A stretch of 64,000 nt of DNA from Ancylobacter vacuolatus (GCF_030813595.1 NZ_JAUSUH010000015.1:1-64000); one strand, 5' to 3'. Counted from the first letter of the stretch, positions 13,204 through 22,239 are shown. The notes: a model not told the origin generated them from the sequence alone. Numbers and translations: made by a program.

Positions 13204-14415
13204 TCAGGCGAGCGCCTTGCCGAGATTCTCGGAGATCTTGTCGAGGAAGCCGGTCGTGGACAGCCACTTCTGGTCGGCGCCGACGAGAAGGGCGAGGTCC
13301 TTGGTCATGTAGCCGCTCTCGACCGTGTCGATGCACACCTTCTCCAGCGTGGCGCAGAAGGCGGCGAGTTCGGCATTGTCGTCCAGCTTGGCGCGATGGG
13401 CGAGGCCGCGGGTCCAGGCGAAGATCGAGGCGATGGAGTTGGTCGAGGTCTCCTTGCCCTTCTGGTGCTCGCGGTAATGGCGCGTCACCGTGCCGTGCGC
13501 GGCTTCCGCTTCCACCGTTTTGCCGTCCGGGGTCATCAGCACCGAGGTCATCAGGCCGAGCGAGCCGAAGCCCTGCGCCACGATGTCGGACTGCACGTCG
13601 CCATCATAGTTCTTGCAGGCCCAGACATAGCCGCCGGACCATTTGAGCGCCGAGGCGACCATATCGTCGATCAGCCGGTGCTCGTACCAGATCTTGTGCT
13701 TCTCGAACTCGGCCTTGAACTCGGCCTCATAGATCTCCTGGAAGATCTGGCGGAAGCGGCCATCATACTGCTTGAGGATGGTGTCCTTGGTGGACAGGTA
13801 CACCGGGTACTTCCGCATCAGCCCGTAATTGAGCGAGGCGCGGGCGAATTCGGCGATGGATTCGTCGATATTGTACATCGACAGCGCCACGCCGGCGCCC
13901 GGGTACTTATAGACCTCATGCTCGATCACCTGGCCGTCGTCGCCGACGAACTTGATCGTCAGCGTGCCCTTGCCGGGGACGAGAAAATCGGTGGCGCGGT
14001 ACTGGTCGCCAAAGGCGTGGCGGCCGACGATGATCGGCTTGGTCCAGCCTGGCACGAGACGCGGCACGTTCTTGCAGATGATCGGCTCACGGAAGATCAC
14101 CCCGCCGAGGATGTTGCGGATGGTGCCGTTGGGCGAGCGCCACATCTTCTTGAGGTTGTATTCGGTCATGCGGCCGGCATCGGGGGTGATGGTGGCGCAC
14201 TTCACGCCCACGCCCACGCGCTTGATGGCCTCAGCGGCGTCGATGGTGACCTGGTCGCCGGTCGCGTCGCGGTTCTCGACGCCGAGGTCGTAATACTCGA
14301 GCGGCACGTCGAGATAGGGATGGATCAACTTGTCCTTGATGTACTGCCAGATGATCCGGGTCATCTCGTCGCCGTCGAGCTCGACGACCGGATTCGCCAC
14401 CTTGATCTTCGCCAT
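13204..14415 (-). CDS. icd: NADP-dependent isocitrate dehydrogenase
   Basis: Cytosolic TCA-cycle enzyme that oxidatively decarboxylates isocitrate to 2-oxoglutarate with NADP+. The 403-residue protein starts [20 protein letters not shown], typical of the eukaryote-like homodimeric (type II) family used by alphaproteobacteria. The substrate-binding segment [12 protein letters not shown] and the metal-binding region [20 protein letters not shown] with the following NYDGDVQSD are intact, as is the cofactor-side motif [16 protein letters not shown] strong Shine-Dalgarno GAGGTGAT precedes the ATG at 14415. The gene stands alone, divergent from the trmJ-like gene, with 276 bp of shared upstream region. 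Confidence 0.97.
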   Translation of the reverse strand: MAKIKVANPVVELDGDEMTRIIWQYIKDKLIHPYLDVPLEYYDLGVENRDATGDQVTIDAAEAIKRVGVGVKCATITPDAGRMTEYNLKKMWRSPNGTIRNILGGVIFREPIICKNVPRLVPGWTKPIIVGRHAFGDQYRATDFLVPGKGTLTIKFVGDDGQVIEHEVYKYPGAGVALSMYNIDESIAEFARASLNYGLMRKYPVYLSTKDTILKQYDGRFRQIFQEIYEAEFKAEFEKHKIWYEHRLIDDMVASALKWSGGYVWACKNYDGDVQSDIVAQGFGSLGLMTSVLMTPDGKTVEAEAAHGTVTRHYREHQKGKETSTNSIASIFAWTRGLAHRAKLDDNAELAAFCATLEKVCIDTVESGYMTKDLALLVGADQKWLSTTGFLDKISENLGKALA

Positions 14416-14691
14416 GAAATATCACCTCGCACGGAAATCGTTGTCGGAGGGGTCGCGGCGCGTGTCCGCGCGGGCAGACGCCGGCTGCGCGGGTGATACC
14501 GCGCGGGGCGCAACAGGGGAAGCAGGTAACGGGCCAAATCGCGGAGAAAGCGGCGCCAAATGCGCCTTCTCCCCCAAGGAGTTCTGGCATTTGGTATGCC
14601 TTGCGCGTCCCGGGCCTGGCGGCCGGGCCGCTTCGCAACCGTCATCCGGGCGGCTATAGGAGCACACCCGCCGCCACCAGGAGAAACCGCC

Positions 14692-15528
14692 ATGTCCGGC
14701 ACTGACAGCACGAAGCCCTGGCTGGAAGGCGGGCCGGTGGTGATTCTGGTCGAGCCGCAGCTCGGCGAGAATATCGGTTCGGCGGTGCGGGCCATGGGCA
14801 ATTTCGGCCTGTCGCGGCTGCGCCTGGTCAATCCGCGCGAGGGCTGGCCCAACCCGAAGGCCGTGACCTTCGCCTCCGGCGCCGACCGCATTCTCGACAA
14901 TGCGCAGGTGTTTCCCGATCTGCGCGCGGCTCTGGCTGACCTTAATTTCGTCGTCGCCGCCACGGCGCGCGAGCGCGGCATGCAGAAATCCGTGCTCGGC
15001 GCCGGTGAGGTCGCGCGCGAGGTGGTGGGCCGCATGGCCGGGGGCGAGCAGGTGGGGCTGGTGTTCGGGCGCGAGCGCACCGGGCTCTATACGGAAGAGG
15101 TGTCGCTCGCCGACGTCATCCTCACTTTGCCGGTCAATCCCGCCTTCGCCTCGCTCAATCTCGGCATGGCGGTGGCGGTGGTGGCCTATGAATGGTTCAA
15201 ACTTTCCTCGGGCGGCGCGCTGCCCTTCCAGCCGCCGGACCGCTACAAGATCGCCGACAAGGCGGACCTTCTGGCCTTCTTCGACCATCTCGAGCGCGAA
15301 CTCGACACGGCGCTGTTCTTCCGCTCGCCGACCAAGCGGCCCGTCACCATCCGCAACATCCGCAACATTTTCCACCGCGTCGGGCTGACGCGGCAGGATG
15401 TGGCCACGCTGCACGGCATCGTGGCGGCGCTGGTGGAGGGCAGGGGGCTGCGCGAGGCGCGCACGGCCGCCCGGCTGGAGGGGCGGCGCGAGGAGGGCGG
15501 GGCGGGCGAGGGTGAGGCGGATGCCTGA
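14692..15528 (+). CDS. trmJ: TrmJ-type SPOUT RNA methyltransferase
   Basis: Predicted tRNA 2'-O-ribose methyltransferase acting near position 32 of the anticodon loop with S-adenosylmethionine. The 278-residue protein has the three SpoU motifs in order: NIGSAVRAMGNFGLSRLRLV near residue 22, GLVFGRERTGL near residue 122, and PVNPAFASLNLGMAVAVVAY near residue 146. These form the trefoil-knot SAM pocket. A C-terminal helical arm follows, ending in a Glu/Gly-rich tail. Start ATG 14692 is chosen because AGGAGA lies 7 nt upstream. A longer open frame exists upstream but lacks a ribosome site. TrmJ specificity rather than another SpoU enzyme is inferred from length and motifs. Confidence 0.85.
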   Translation: MSGTDSTKPWLEGGPVVILVEPQLGENIGSAVRAMGNFGLSRLRLVNPREGWPNPKAVTFASGADRILDNAQVFPDLRAALADLNFVVAATARERGMQKSVLGAGEVAREVVGRMAGGEQVGLVFGRERTGLYTEEVSLADVILTLPVNPAFASLNLGMAVAVVAYEWFKLSSGGALPFQPPDRYKIADKADLLAFFDHLERELDTALFFRSPTKRPVTIRNIRNIFHRVGLTRQDVATLHGIVAALVEGRGLREARTAARLEGRREEGGAGEGEADA

Positions 15529-15591
15529 GGCCGCTGCAACGAAGCGTTCACCAAGATGCGCCACAATGATGCCCGGGATGGAGGACATCAG

Positions 15592-16515
15592 ATGCGTATC
15601 GAGGCTTCTCCTGTAACCGCTGCCGGCGTGCACGGCGTCTCGTCACCCGTTTCGTCCACCGGGGCTGTCGCCGTGTCGTCTGTCCGTACACCTGCCGCCC
15701 TGCGCGCGCCGACCATATTGGTGTTCGATTCCGGGCTCGGCGGGCTCTCCGTGTTCCGCGAACTCGCCCGCACCCGGCCGGACGCGCGTTTCATCTACGC
15801 CGCCGACGATGCCGCCTTTCCCTATGGCGCGCTGAGCGAGACCGCGCTCGTCGCCCGGGTGATGGCGGTGATGGAGCATCTGATCGCCCGCCACGCCCCC
15901 GATGCGGTGGTCATCGCCTGCCACACGGCCTCCACGCTGGTGTTGCCGCCGCTCCGGGCGCGCTTTCCCATTCCCTTCGTCGGCACCGTGCCGGCGATCA
16001 AGCCGGCCTGTGAAAGCTCGCTGACGCGGCAGGTGAGCGTGCTGGCCACGCCCGGCACGGTGCGGCGCGACTACACGCAGAAGCTGATCCAGGACTTCGC
16101 CGGTGATTGCCACGTCACGCTGGTCGGCTCCACCCGCCTGGCACCGCTGGCCGAGGCGGCGATGCGTGGCGAAGGCGTGAGCGACGAGGAGATCGCCGCC
16201 GAGATCGCCCCCGCCTTCGTGCGCGAGGGGCGTGCGCGCACCGACACGGTGGTGCTTGCCTGTACCCATTATCCGCTGCTGCGCGACCGGCTGGAGAAGG
16301 TGGCGCCCTGGCCGGTGCGCTGGATCGACCCCGCCCCGGCGATCGCCCGGCGCCTGTCCTCGCTGATCGGCCCGGTCGCCTTCGCCGCCAGCCCGGCGCC
16401 GCTGCGGCTGTTCTCCACCGGAAAGCTGCTCGACGCGGAAATGGTGGAGCGCATCGTCGGGCGTCGCGCACGGGCGGGCGAGATCCTGGTCATGGACGCG
16501 CCGGCGCCGGCGTGA
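15592..16515 (+). CDS. murI: Glutamate racemase
   Basis: Cofactor-independent cytoplasmic racemase making D-glutamate for peptidoglycan. The two catalytic cysteines are visible: C110 in VVIACHTAST and C224 in VLACTHYPLL, with the N-terminal substrate loop FDSGLGGLSVFREL and the PYG motif at residues 77-79. ATG 15592 is preferred because GGAGGA ends 6 nt upstream. Another in-frame ATG at 15556 would add 12 residues. Even so, about 38 low-complexity Ala/Ser/Val residues precede the conserved core, a longer N-terminus than usual. It sits 63 bp after the methyltransferase and 70 bp before the transglycosylase, all on the same strand, so a small envelope-related operon is possible. Confidence 0.95.
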   Translation: MRIEASPVTAAGVHGVSSPVSSTGAVAVSSVRTPAALRAPTILVFDSGLGGLSVFRELARTRPDARFIYAADDAAFPYGALSETALVARVMAVMEHLIARHAPDAVVIACHTASTLVLPPLRARFPIPFVGTVPAIKPACESSLTRQVSVLATPGTVRRDYTQKLIQDFAGDCHVTLVGSTRLAPLAEAAMRGEGVSDEEIAAEIAPAFVREGRARTDTVVLACTHYPLLRDRLEKVAPWPVRWIDPAPAIARRLSSLIGPVAFAASPAPLRLFSTGKLLDAEMVERIVGRRARAGEILVMDAPAPA

Positions 16516-16585
16516 TCCACTGGCACGGGCGCCTTGCCCGCGCCGCGATCCCTGCCCAACATGCCGCAACGGCAGGAGCCTTGAC

Positions 16586-17851
16586 GTGACGCGCGACCTC
16601 TTCCACGCCCTTCATTCGGCGATGCCTTCAAGCCGCCGGGCCTTCCTTTTCGGTGCGGCGGCGAGCGTGGGCACTCTCGCGCTCGGTGGCGGCGCCGACG
16701 CGCAGGTGGCGAAGGAGCGATTCGAGGCGTGGGTGGTGGCGTTCCAGCCCCGTGCCCGCGCCAAGGGCATTTCCGATTCGGTCTATGAGCAGGTGATGGG
16801 CGGGCTGCGGCCCGACCTGTCGGTCTATGCCAAGGACAGCGGCCAGCCGGAGTTCCGCGAGCAGCTCTGGCAGTATCTCAACCGGCGCATTTCCGACTGG
16901 CGGCTGATCACCGGCCGGGCGGCGGCGAAGGAGAACGCCGCGCTGATGAAGCGGCTGCAGAAGGATTTCGGCGTCGAGCCGGACGTTCTGCTGGGCCTGT
17001 GGGGCATGGAGAGCGCCTTCGGCGAGCTCGTCACCGACCCCGACCACATGAAGCCGGTATTCCCGGCGCTCGCCGCCCTTGCCTGGGGCGAGCCGCGCCG
17101 TCGCTCCTATTGGGAAACCGAGCTCATTAATGGCCTCGCCATCGTGCAGCGCGGCTGGGCGAGCCCCGACGAGATGCTCGGCTCCTGGGCCGGGGCGATG
17201 GGGCATACGCAATGGATGCCGGAAGTCTGGCTCAATCTCGGCGTCGACTATGACGGCAACGGCGCGCCCTCGCCCTACAGCGTGCCGGACGCGCTGGCGG
17301 GCTCGTCGCTCTATCTCATCAAGCGCGGCAAGTACCAGCGCGGCCTGCCCTGGGGCTTCGAGGTGCGGATGGAGGGCGTGCCGGAAAAATACGCCGATGC
17401 CAAGGCCTGGCGCACAGTGGCGGAGTGGGCCAAGCTCGGCGTCACGCCGGCCGGCGGCGGGCGGTTCGACCTGCCCAAGGCCCGGGCCCGCCTGTGGGCG
17501 CCGGTGGGGCCGGAAGGGCCGTGCTTCCTGCTGACGCAGAATTTCTACGCCGTGCGCAGCTACAACCCCTCGATGAACTATGCCCTCGCCGTCTGCCATC
17601 TCGGCGACCGGGTGCTGGGCGGCGATCCCTTCATCACGCCCTTCCCCGGCGGCGAGCGCCCGCTGACCTTGGCCGAGATTCAGGACGTGCAGCGCCGGCT
17701 GACCCGCGCGGGATTCGACACCGGCGGCGTCGATGGCCGGGTCGGCAACATGACGATGCGGGCGGTGGCCAACTTCCAGCGCAAGATGGGCGTGGAGCCG
17801 GACGGCTATGCCAGCCTCGACGTGCTGGCGGCGCTGCGCGGCGGGCGGTGA
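16586..17851 (+). CDS. Tat-exported MltB-type lytic murein transglycosylase with PG-binding domain
   Basis: Cleaves the glycan backbone of peptidoglycan to 1,6-anhydro ends in the periplasm. The 421-residue protein has a twin-arginine-like signal (SSRRAFLFGAAAS, residues 15-27), then an SLT_2/MltB domain (about 42-340). The predicted catalytic Glu is E142 in LWGMESAFGE. Supporting motifs are GSWAGAMGHTQWMP and YDGNGAPSPYSVPDAL. A PG_binding_1 domain occupies about 358-418, with DVQRRLTRAGFDTGGVDG and the TMRAVANFQRKMG helix. Start GTG 16586 follows AGGAG by 7 nt. An internal ATG at 16622 would still leave the signal peptide intact. It probably shares a transcript with murI. Confidence 0.92.
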   Translation: MTRDLFHALHSAMPSSRRAFLFGAAASVGTLALGGGADAQVAKERFEAWVVAFQPRARAKGISDSVYEQVMGGLRPDLSVYAKDSGQPEFREQLWQYLNRRISDWRLITGRAAAKENAALMKRLQKDFGVEPDVLLGLWGMESAFGELVTDPDHMKPVFPALAALAWGEPRRRSYWETELINGLAIVQRGWASPDEMLGSWAGAMGHTQWMPEVWLNLGVDYDGNGAPSPYSVPDALAGSSLYLIKRGKYQRGLPWGFEVRMEGVPEKYADAKAWRTVAEWAKLGVTPAGGGRFDLPKARARLWAPVGPEGPCFLLTQNFYAVRSYNPSMNYALAVCHLGDRVLGGDPFITPFPGGERPLTLAEIQDVQRRLTRAGFDTGGVDGRVGNMTMRAVANFQRKMGVEPDGYASLDVLAALRGGR

Positions 17852-17863
17852 GCCATTTGATCG

Positions 17864-17953
17864 CGTCATCCCGGCCGCAGCGAAGCGGAGAGCCCGGATC
17901 TTTTCCATCGCGACGAGTGATCCCGGCGCGGCCTTCGGTCGTCCGGGATGACG
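17864..17953. repeat. Intergenic imperfect palindrome (REP-like)
   Basis: The ends are exact inverted repeats CGTCATCCCGG (17864-17874) and CCGGGATGACG (17943-17953), and much of the interior can also pair to give one long stem. It lies between the transglycosylase stop and rpsD. The rest of 17852-18151 holds the rpsD promoter region, where I could not assign -35/-10 boxes with confidence. Related in type, but not in exact sequence, to 53396-53488. Confidence 0.7.
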
Positions 17954-18151
17954 GAATGGCGACAGGAGCTTGACCTTCCGCCCTTTTGTGCCTATGCACC
18001 CGGCCAAGCGCGGGGCTGGAAACGGCCCCGCGTGGTGTTTCACGCACCCGTGGGTCCGTCCGGCGCGTTCGGACGATCCTGTCGGCCCCCGAAATGGGGG
18101 TAGAGGAGGGGGCGCGATCCAAACCGCAACGATATGCGAGAGGACCTGCGC

Positions 18152-18769
18152 ATGAGCAAGCGCGTTTCGGCCAAGCACAAGCTTGACCGCCGTATGGGCG
18201 AGAATATCTGGGGTCGCCCGAAGAGCCCCATCAACAAGCGTGAATACGGCCCCGGCCAGCACGGCCAGCGCCGCAAGGGCAAGGTTTCCGACTTCGGCGT
18301 GCAGCTGCGCGCCAAGCAGAAGCTGAAGGGCTACTATGCCTCGATCGGCGAGAAGCAGTTCTATTCGGTGTATGTCGAGGCCTCGCGCCTCAAGGGCGAC
18401 ACCGGCGCCAACCTGATCGGCCTGCTGGAGCGTCGTCTCGACGCGGTGATCTACCGCGCCAAGTTCGTCCCCACCGTGTTCGCCGCCCGCCAGTTCGTGA
18501 GCCACGGCCACATCAAGGTGAACGGCCGCCGCGTCAACATCCCGTCCTACCAGGTGAAGGTCGGCGATGTGATCGAGGTCAAGGAATCCTCCCGCCAGCT
18601 CGTGCTGGTGCTGGAAGCCGTTGCCTCCGGCGAGCGCGACACCCCGGACTATCTCGAAGTCGACCACTCCAAGATGACGGCCAAGTTCGTCCGCATCCCG
18701 GAACTCAACGAGGTGCCCTATCCGGTCGTGATGGAGCCCAACCTCGTCGTCGAATTCTATTCGCGCTGA
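18152..18769 (+). CDS. rpsD: 30S ribosomal protein S4
   Basis: Primary 16S rRNA-binding protein of the small subunit body, also involved in decoding fidelity. The 205-residue protein begins [20 protein letters not shown] and has the S4 RNA-binding domain around residues 94-155 ([20 protein letters not shown], then [19 protein letters not shown]). No cysteine cluster is present, as is usual in this class. ATG 18152 is chosen because GAGAGGA lies just upstream. An ATG at 18134 would add six unusual residues. It is a single gene outside any ribosomal protein operon, as is common in Hyphomicrobiales, with its own terminator. Confidence 0.98.
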   Translation: MSKRVSAKHKLDRRMGENIWGRPKSPINKREYGPGQHGQRRKGKVSDFGVQLRAKQKLKGYYASIGEKQFYSVYVEASRLKGDTGANLIGLLERRLDAVIYRAKFVPTVFAARQFVSHGHIKVNGRRVNIPSYQVKVGDVIEVKESSRQLVLVLEAVASGERDTPDYLEVDHSKMTAKFVRIPELNEVPYPVVMEPNLVVEFYSR

Positions 18770-18793
18770 TCCCTCACCGGATCGCGAGAGACG

Positions 18794-18822
18794 AAAAGCC
18801 GCCCGGAAAGGGCGGCTTTTTT
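18794..18822 (+). terminator. Intrinsic terminator of rpsD
   Basis: AAAAGCCGCCC (18794-18804) pairs with GGGCGGCTTTT (18810-18820) around loop GGAAA, and the T-run continues to 18822. It lies 25 bp after the rpsD stop. Nearly the same sequence recurs at 19351-19378. Confidence 0.93.
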
Positions 18823-19083
18823 GTTGGGCGGGGAGGGGCTTTCCCCACGATGATGCCAGCCTCCGCCTCGGCTGCGCCCTGCTGCTGGAGCCGAATGACG
18901 AAGGAGCCGTCCGGCGCGCCCGCCGCATGACACTTGTAACCATCACCCTGCTGGTCGATGGTGCCCATGTCAGCATGACCGCTGCGGCAACCTGACAGAA
19001 AGCTCCCCGAGCGGCACAGTGACGGGCAAAGAAAAAGCCACCACTTGGTGGGACACGATCCGTTTAATGGAAGCGAGGGACAC

Positions 19084-19209
19084 ATGAGTGGGAATGAAGT
19101 GAGCGTCATTCGGAAGATCTGGCGCGCGCCGCAGTTGAAGGTCATCGGCCTTCCTGTCGCGACACAACAATTTAATGGTGGCGAGGGGGATGCAAACACC
19201 GGCAGCTGA
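19084..19209 (+). CDS. 41-residue orphan RiPP-leader-like peptide
   Basis: Short ORF starting ATG 19084, with GAGG 5 nt upstream, and ending TGA 19207-19209. The peptide carries W13-x2-P16-x-L18-x3-G22-x4-T27 (residues IWRAPQLKVIGLPVAT) followed by QQFNGGEGDANTGS. This resembles the YxxPxLxxxGxxxxxTx recognition motif of lasso-peptide leaders bound by PqqD-like RRE proteins, with Trp for Tyr and one residue fewer before Thr. The C-terminal 12 residues are Gly/Asn/Asp-rich and could be a core. If cleavage occurs after T27-Q28, Asp36 would be core position 8, a usable ring position, but Gln at core position 1 would be atypical. No lasso cyclase, protease or RRE gene is in the window. It could instead be an unmodified orphan or chance. 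Confidence 0.5.
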   Translation: MSGNEVSVIRKIWRAPQLKVIGLPVATQQFNGGEGDANTGS

Positions 19210-19350
19210 GCTGCCTCTGCAGCGCCTGTTAGGAGCCCCGGGCGGTGTTCCACAGCCGCCCGTAGGCGATACGGGCGGCTTGGCGCCATCTCAACGGACC
19301 GCGCGCAAGCTGGCCGGGTGACGCGCCTTGTATTCAATTATCTCATACCC

Positions 19351-19378
19351 AAAAGCCGCCCGGAAGGGCGGCTTTTTT
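19351..19378. terminator. Bidirectional intrinsic terminator
   Basis: AAAAGCCGCCC and GGGCGGCTTTTTT flank loop GGAA. On the plus strand it ends the small peptide transcript. On the minus strand it lies 6 nt after the hydrolase stop at 19385 and is followed by TTTT. Between 19210 and 19350 I see no gene. Confidence 0.88.
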
Positions 19379-19384
19379 GTTGGT

Positions 19385-20476
19385 TCAGCCCGCCGGCTCG
19401 ATGCGGTACAGCCGGCCCGCTCTTAGCGGCGTGCGTCCGTCGATCTGGTCGGGTGCCTTGCCGGCGATGACCTGCCGGACGTCGTAAATGACTTCCGGCC
19501 GAAGTCGGTAATATTGATGGCGACCATGCTTCCAGGCGCTTGTATCGCTGACGGCCGCGCAGTCAATGCCGTATATATTGGTGTCTAGCCCGTCGATGAT
19601 GCTCGGGCCCCTATTTCCAAGCCGGTCCGGGTTGACTTTGGTGATGTCGCTTATCAGAAGGGCGAGGTCGTTCTTGCTATGATAGACATGTATCGCTTCG
19701 GCCATCTGTGGAAGCAGCCCAAGCTTGTGCCTGTGCTCCAGCGCATCGGCGTCCTCGTCTGCGGCCATCAGGAAGGCGTTGGTGAAGATCTTCGGCAGGC
19801 GCGCGCCGTGGATGAGCGCGCGAAGGGATAGAAGGGCATGGCGTAGCGCCCAGTTTCCCATGCTGTGGGCGACAAGGTGAATGCACTGCTCGCAGGGCTC
19901 GGCCTGGGCCGCGATGTCCTGTTTGCGAAGTTCCATCAGGTAGTCGAGCAGCCGGCGCAGGCTGCGGGCAATCGCCTTGCCGGAGGATTCGGCGTCGTCA
20001 CGATCGCTGAAATACTTCCATTTCGAGCCGGTCTCGCCGTTCTGGCCGAAGCCCAGCCCATCGCCGCCATCGGCGGGCCAGCTGAAAGCGAAGACGAGCG
20101 GCGCCCCGTCGCCATCCAGCCAGGCATCGTGCAACTGCGCGGCGCGCTGGATGCAGGTCTCGAAGCTCGAATTGAAGCCGTGGATATAGACGACGATGTT
20201 CCGCCGCTGCACGCGGGATTTGTGGGTGAGCTCGGCAAATATCTTGCTCGAGCCGAGCACTTCCTTGGCATCCGCCGTGTCGGCCGATGCTTCGGGCTCG
20301 ACATGGATGGAGTCGATGGTGAAGGCATCGTCCGGCTTCTCGGCCGGGTCCGCGTTCTTCGTCACCTCGGCATAGCCGACCCGGTAGATCGCCGGCCCCT
20401 CGACATTGTAGCGGTCCCTGAACGGCGGAATGCTGGCTTCGACGTAACGCCGGTTGGTCGCAAAATAGATGCGCAT
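19385..20476 (-). CDS. DUF900-type alpha/beta hydrolase
   Basis: Predicted cytoplasmic serine hydrolase of unknown substrate, 363 residues. Recognisable are the strand-loop NIVVYIHGFNSSFE (oxyanion side), FAFSWPADGG and the nucleophile elbow LVAHSMGNWALR, where Ser is in an A-H-S-M-G pentapeptide. These match the DUF900 family (virulence/esterase-like proteins). The C-terminal section contains DTNIYGIDCAAV and KHGRHQYY, where the His may complete the triad. Start ATG 20476 (MRIYFATNRRYVEAS) is chosen because AAGGGGGA lies just upstream. The longer open frame has no ribosome site. It is a single gene with its own terminator. Confidence 0.85.
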   Translation of the reverse strand: MRIYFATNRRYVEASIPPFRDRYNVEGPAIYRVGYAEVTKNADPAEKPDDAFTIDSIHVEPEASADTADAKEVLGSSKIFAELTHKSRVQRRNIVVYIHGFNSSFETCIQRAAQLHDAWLDGDGAPLVFAFSWPADGGDGLGFGQNGETGSKWKYFSDRDDAESSGKAIARSLRRLLDYLMELRKQDIAAQAEPCEQCIHLVAHSMGNWALRHALLSLRALIHGARLPKIFTNAFLMAADEDADALEHRHKLGLLPQMAEAIHVYHSKNDLALLISDITKVNPDRLGNRGPSIIDGLDTNIYGIDCAAVSDTSAWKHGRHQYYRLRPEVIYDVRQVIAGKAPDQIDGRTPLRAGRLYRIEPAG

Positions 20477-20611
20477 GGCCCTGTCCCCCTTAGGAGCACC
20501 ATTAACGCATCGGTAAAATACAACTTCAAGTGACAAAATGCAGCCATAGAGGGTGTGATCAGCCCGCCAGTTTGTGCTGGCGCGGGGCGGAGGAGCGCTC
20601 CCGCTACCAAT

Positions 20612-20634
20612 AAGCCGCCCCGGTGGGCGGCTTT
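20612..20634 (-). terminator. Terminator-like hairpin of the 68-residue gene
   Basis: AAGCCGCCC and GGGCGGCTT pair around CGGT or a similar short loop, 16 nt past the stop of the minus-strand gene at 20650. It resembles the hairpins at 18794 and 19351. The T-tract is weak on both strands (TTTGTTGG on plus, TTATTGG on minus). Confidence 0.6.
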
Positions 20635-20649
20635 GTTGGGCGGGCGCCC

Positions 20650-20856
20650 TCAGCGAGCCAGGCCTAGCCGGGCCAACGCCCCGAGCGTCCAGACCCGCCT
20701 GGACGGCCGGGGCGCAGGCGCCGCAACCCGCGCGCCGACGTCCTCGCGGCAAAAGCCGGTTTCATCGCGGCCATGGTTCACGCGTCGATGCGGCGGGCGC
20801 TGAAACGTCGCCAGCGCGATCGTATCGATTAGTACATTGAGCAAAATCGTCGGCAT
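20650..20856 (-). CDS. 68-residue protein of unknown function, divergent from LysR gene
   Basis: I do not recognise this gene. ATG 20856 follows GAGGAG by 8 nt, and the stop at 20650 is followed at once by a hairpin. The peptide starts with a hydrophobic stretch MPTILLNVLIDTIALATFQR, then becomes Arg/Pro-rich with a single Cys at residue 36, and ends RRVWTLGALARLGLAR. It lies head-to-head with the LysR gene, 90 bp apart, so it is a candidate target of that regulator. Small DUF1127-like proteins often occupy this position in rhizobia, but similarity to them is not evident by eye. An in-frame upstream start at 20907 lacks a ribosome site. Confidence 0.5.
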   Translation of the reverse strand: MPTILLNVLIDTIALATFQRPPHRRVNHGRDETGFCREDVGARVAAPAPRPSRRVWTLGALARLGLAR

Positions 20857-20946
20857 GGGGGCATCTCCTCGGCCGCCATCTGAACCCCTGTTGGCGCCGG
20901 TCGACAAACGAGCTTATGATCGCCCTCGCATGACTTGAGGTTATGA

Positions 20947-21834
20947 ATGAAACGAGGCCGGCTGCCGCTTACCGCACTGCGCAGCTTCGAGGTGGCTGCG
21001 CGGCATTCCAGCTTTACCCAGGCCGCCGCCGAACTCTTCATCTCGCAGGCGGCGATCAGCCGGCAGGTGCGGGACCTGGAAGCGCTGATCGGGTGTCCAC
21101 TCTTCGAGCGGCGTCATCGTGCCGTGGTGCTGACGGCAGCCGGCCAGGAACTGCGGGTGACGCTGACCGCTTCCTTCGACAGCATCGGCGATTGTCTCGA
21201 CCGGCTGCGCAGCACTGATGAGCAACCGCCGCTGATCATCAGTTGCGAGCCGTCCTTTGCCTCGTGCTGGCTCATGCCCAATCTCGCCGATTTTCAGCGG
21301 CGTTATCCCGGCATTGATCTCGATATTGATACCGATCGGCGCTTCTATGAATTTCGCGGGCGGGATCCCGCCATCGCCATCCGTCACAGCGAAACGCAAA
21401 GTCGGTGGCCGAGGGTCGAGAGCCGCCCGCTGTGCACGACACGGCTGACGCCGGTGCTCTCGCCCGCCCTGCTGCGTGATGGCGAGGCGTTACAGCGGCC
21501 GGAGGAGTTGTTGACCTACCCGCTGGTTCACGAGGAGCGGCGCGATGTGTGGGGGCAGTGGTTTGCCGCCGCAGGAATCACCGCGCCGGCCGCAGCGCAA
21601 CGCGGGCTGGTCTATGCGGAAGGTGGCCTCACCTTGCAGGCGGCGCTGCGCGGGCAGGGCGTGGTGCTCTCCGATGACCGGCTGGCGTCTGACGCTCTCG
21701 CCCGGGGCGAACTGATACGGCCCTTCGCGCTTTCCATTCCCTTCGGCGCCTACTGGCTGGTGGCCCGCCGCTTCGTGACGCTGCCACCCTCCGGCGAGAG
21801 TTTTCTCGCCTGGATCGAAGGGCATTTTCGCTGA
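20947..21834 (+). CDS. LysR-type transcriptional regulator (GcvA-like)
   Basis: DNA-binding regulator of 295 residues. The N-terminal winged helix-turn-helix covers about residues 7-66, with LPLTALRSFEVAARHSSFTQ and the recognition segment ISQAAISRQVRDLEALIG. The substrate-binding domain follows from about residue 94 (PPLIISCEPSFASCWLMPNL) in the pattern of the GcvA/AmpR subgroup. The effector cannot be told. It is divergent from the 68-residue gene, a usual arrangement for a LysR protein and its target. The 90-bp spacer should hold the operator. Confidence 0.92.
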   Translation: MKRGRLPLTALRSFEVAARHSSFTQAAAELFISQAAISRQVRDLEALIGCPLFERRHRAVVLTAAGQELRVTLTASFDSIGDCLDRLRSTDEQPPLIISCEPSFASCWLMPNLADFQRRYPGIDLDIDTDRRFYEFRGRDPAIAIRHSETQSRWPRVESRPLCTTRLTPVLSPALLRDGEALQRPEELLTYPLVHEERRDVWGQWFAAAGITAPAAAQRGLVYAEGGLTLQAALRGQGVVLSDDRLASDALARGELIRPFALSIPFGAYWLVARRFVTLPPSGESFLAWIEGHFR

Positions 21835-21900
21835 CATGCCGCCGGAAACAGAACGGGGCGCCACCTGCGCCCCGGAATGCCGCAGAAATCGCGAAACGCC

Positions 21901-22239
<339 letters not shown>

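Noticed and set aside
16628-18976. 782-residue minus-strand open frame
   Set aside because: It is antisense to the transglycosylase and rpsD, both with strong homology motifs, and contains the rpsD terminator.
18774-19337. Minus-strand frame containing GDGYKCHAAGAPDGSFVIRL
   Set aside because: A short part looks protein-like, but it reads through the rpsD terminator, lacks a ribosome site and shows no recognised domain. It could be a gene remnant, but this is not supported well enough to list.
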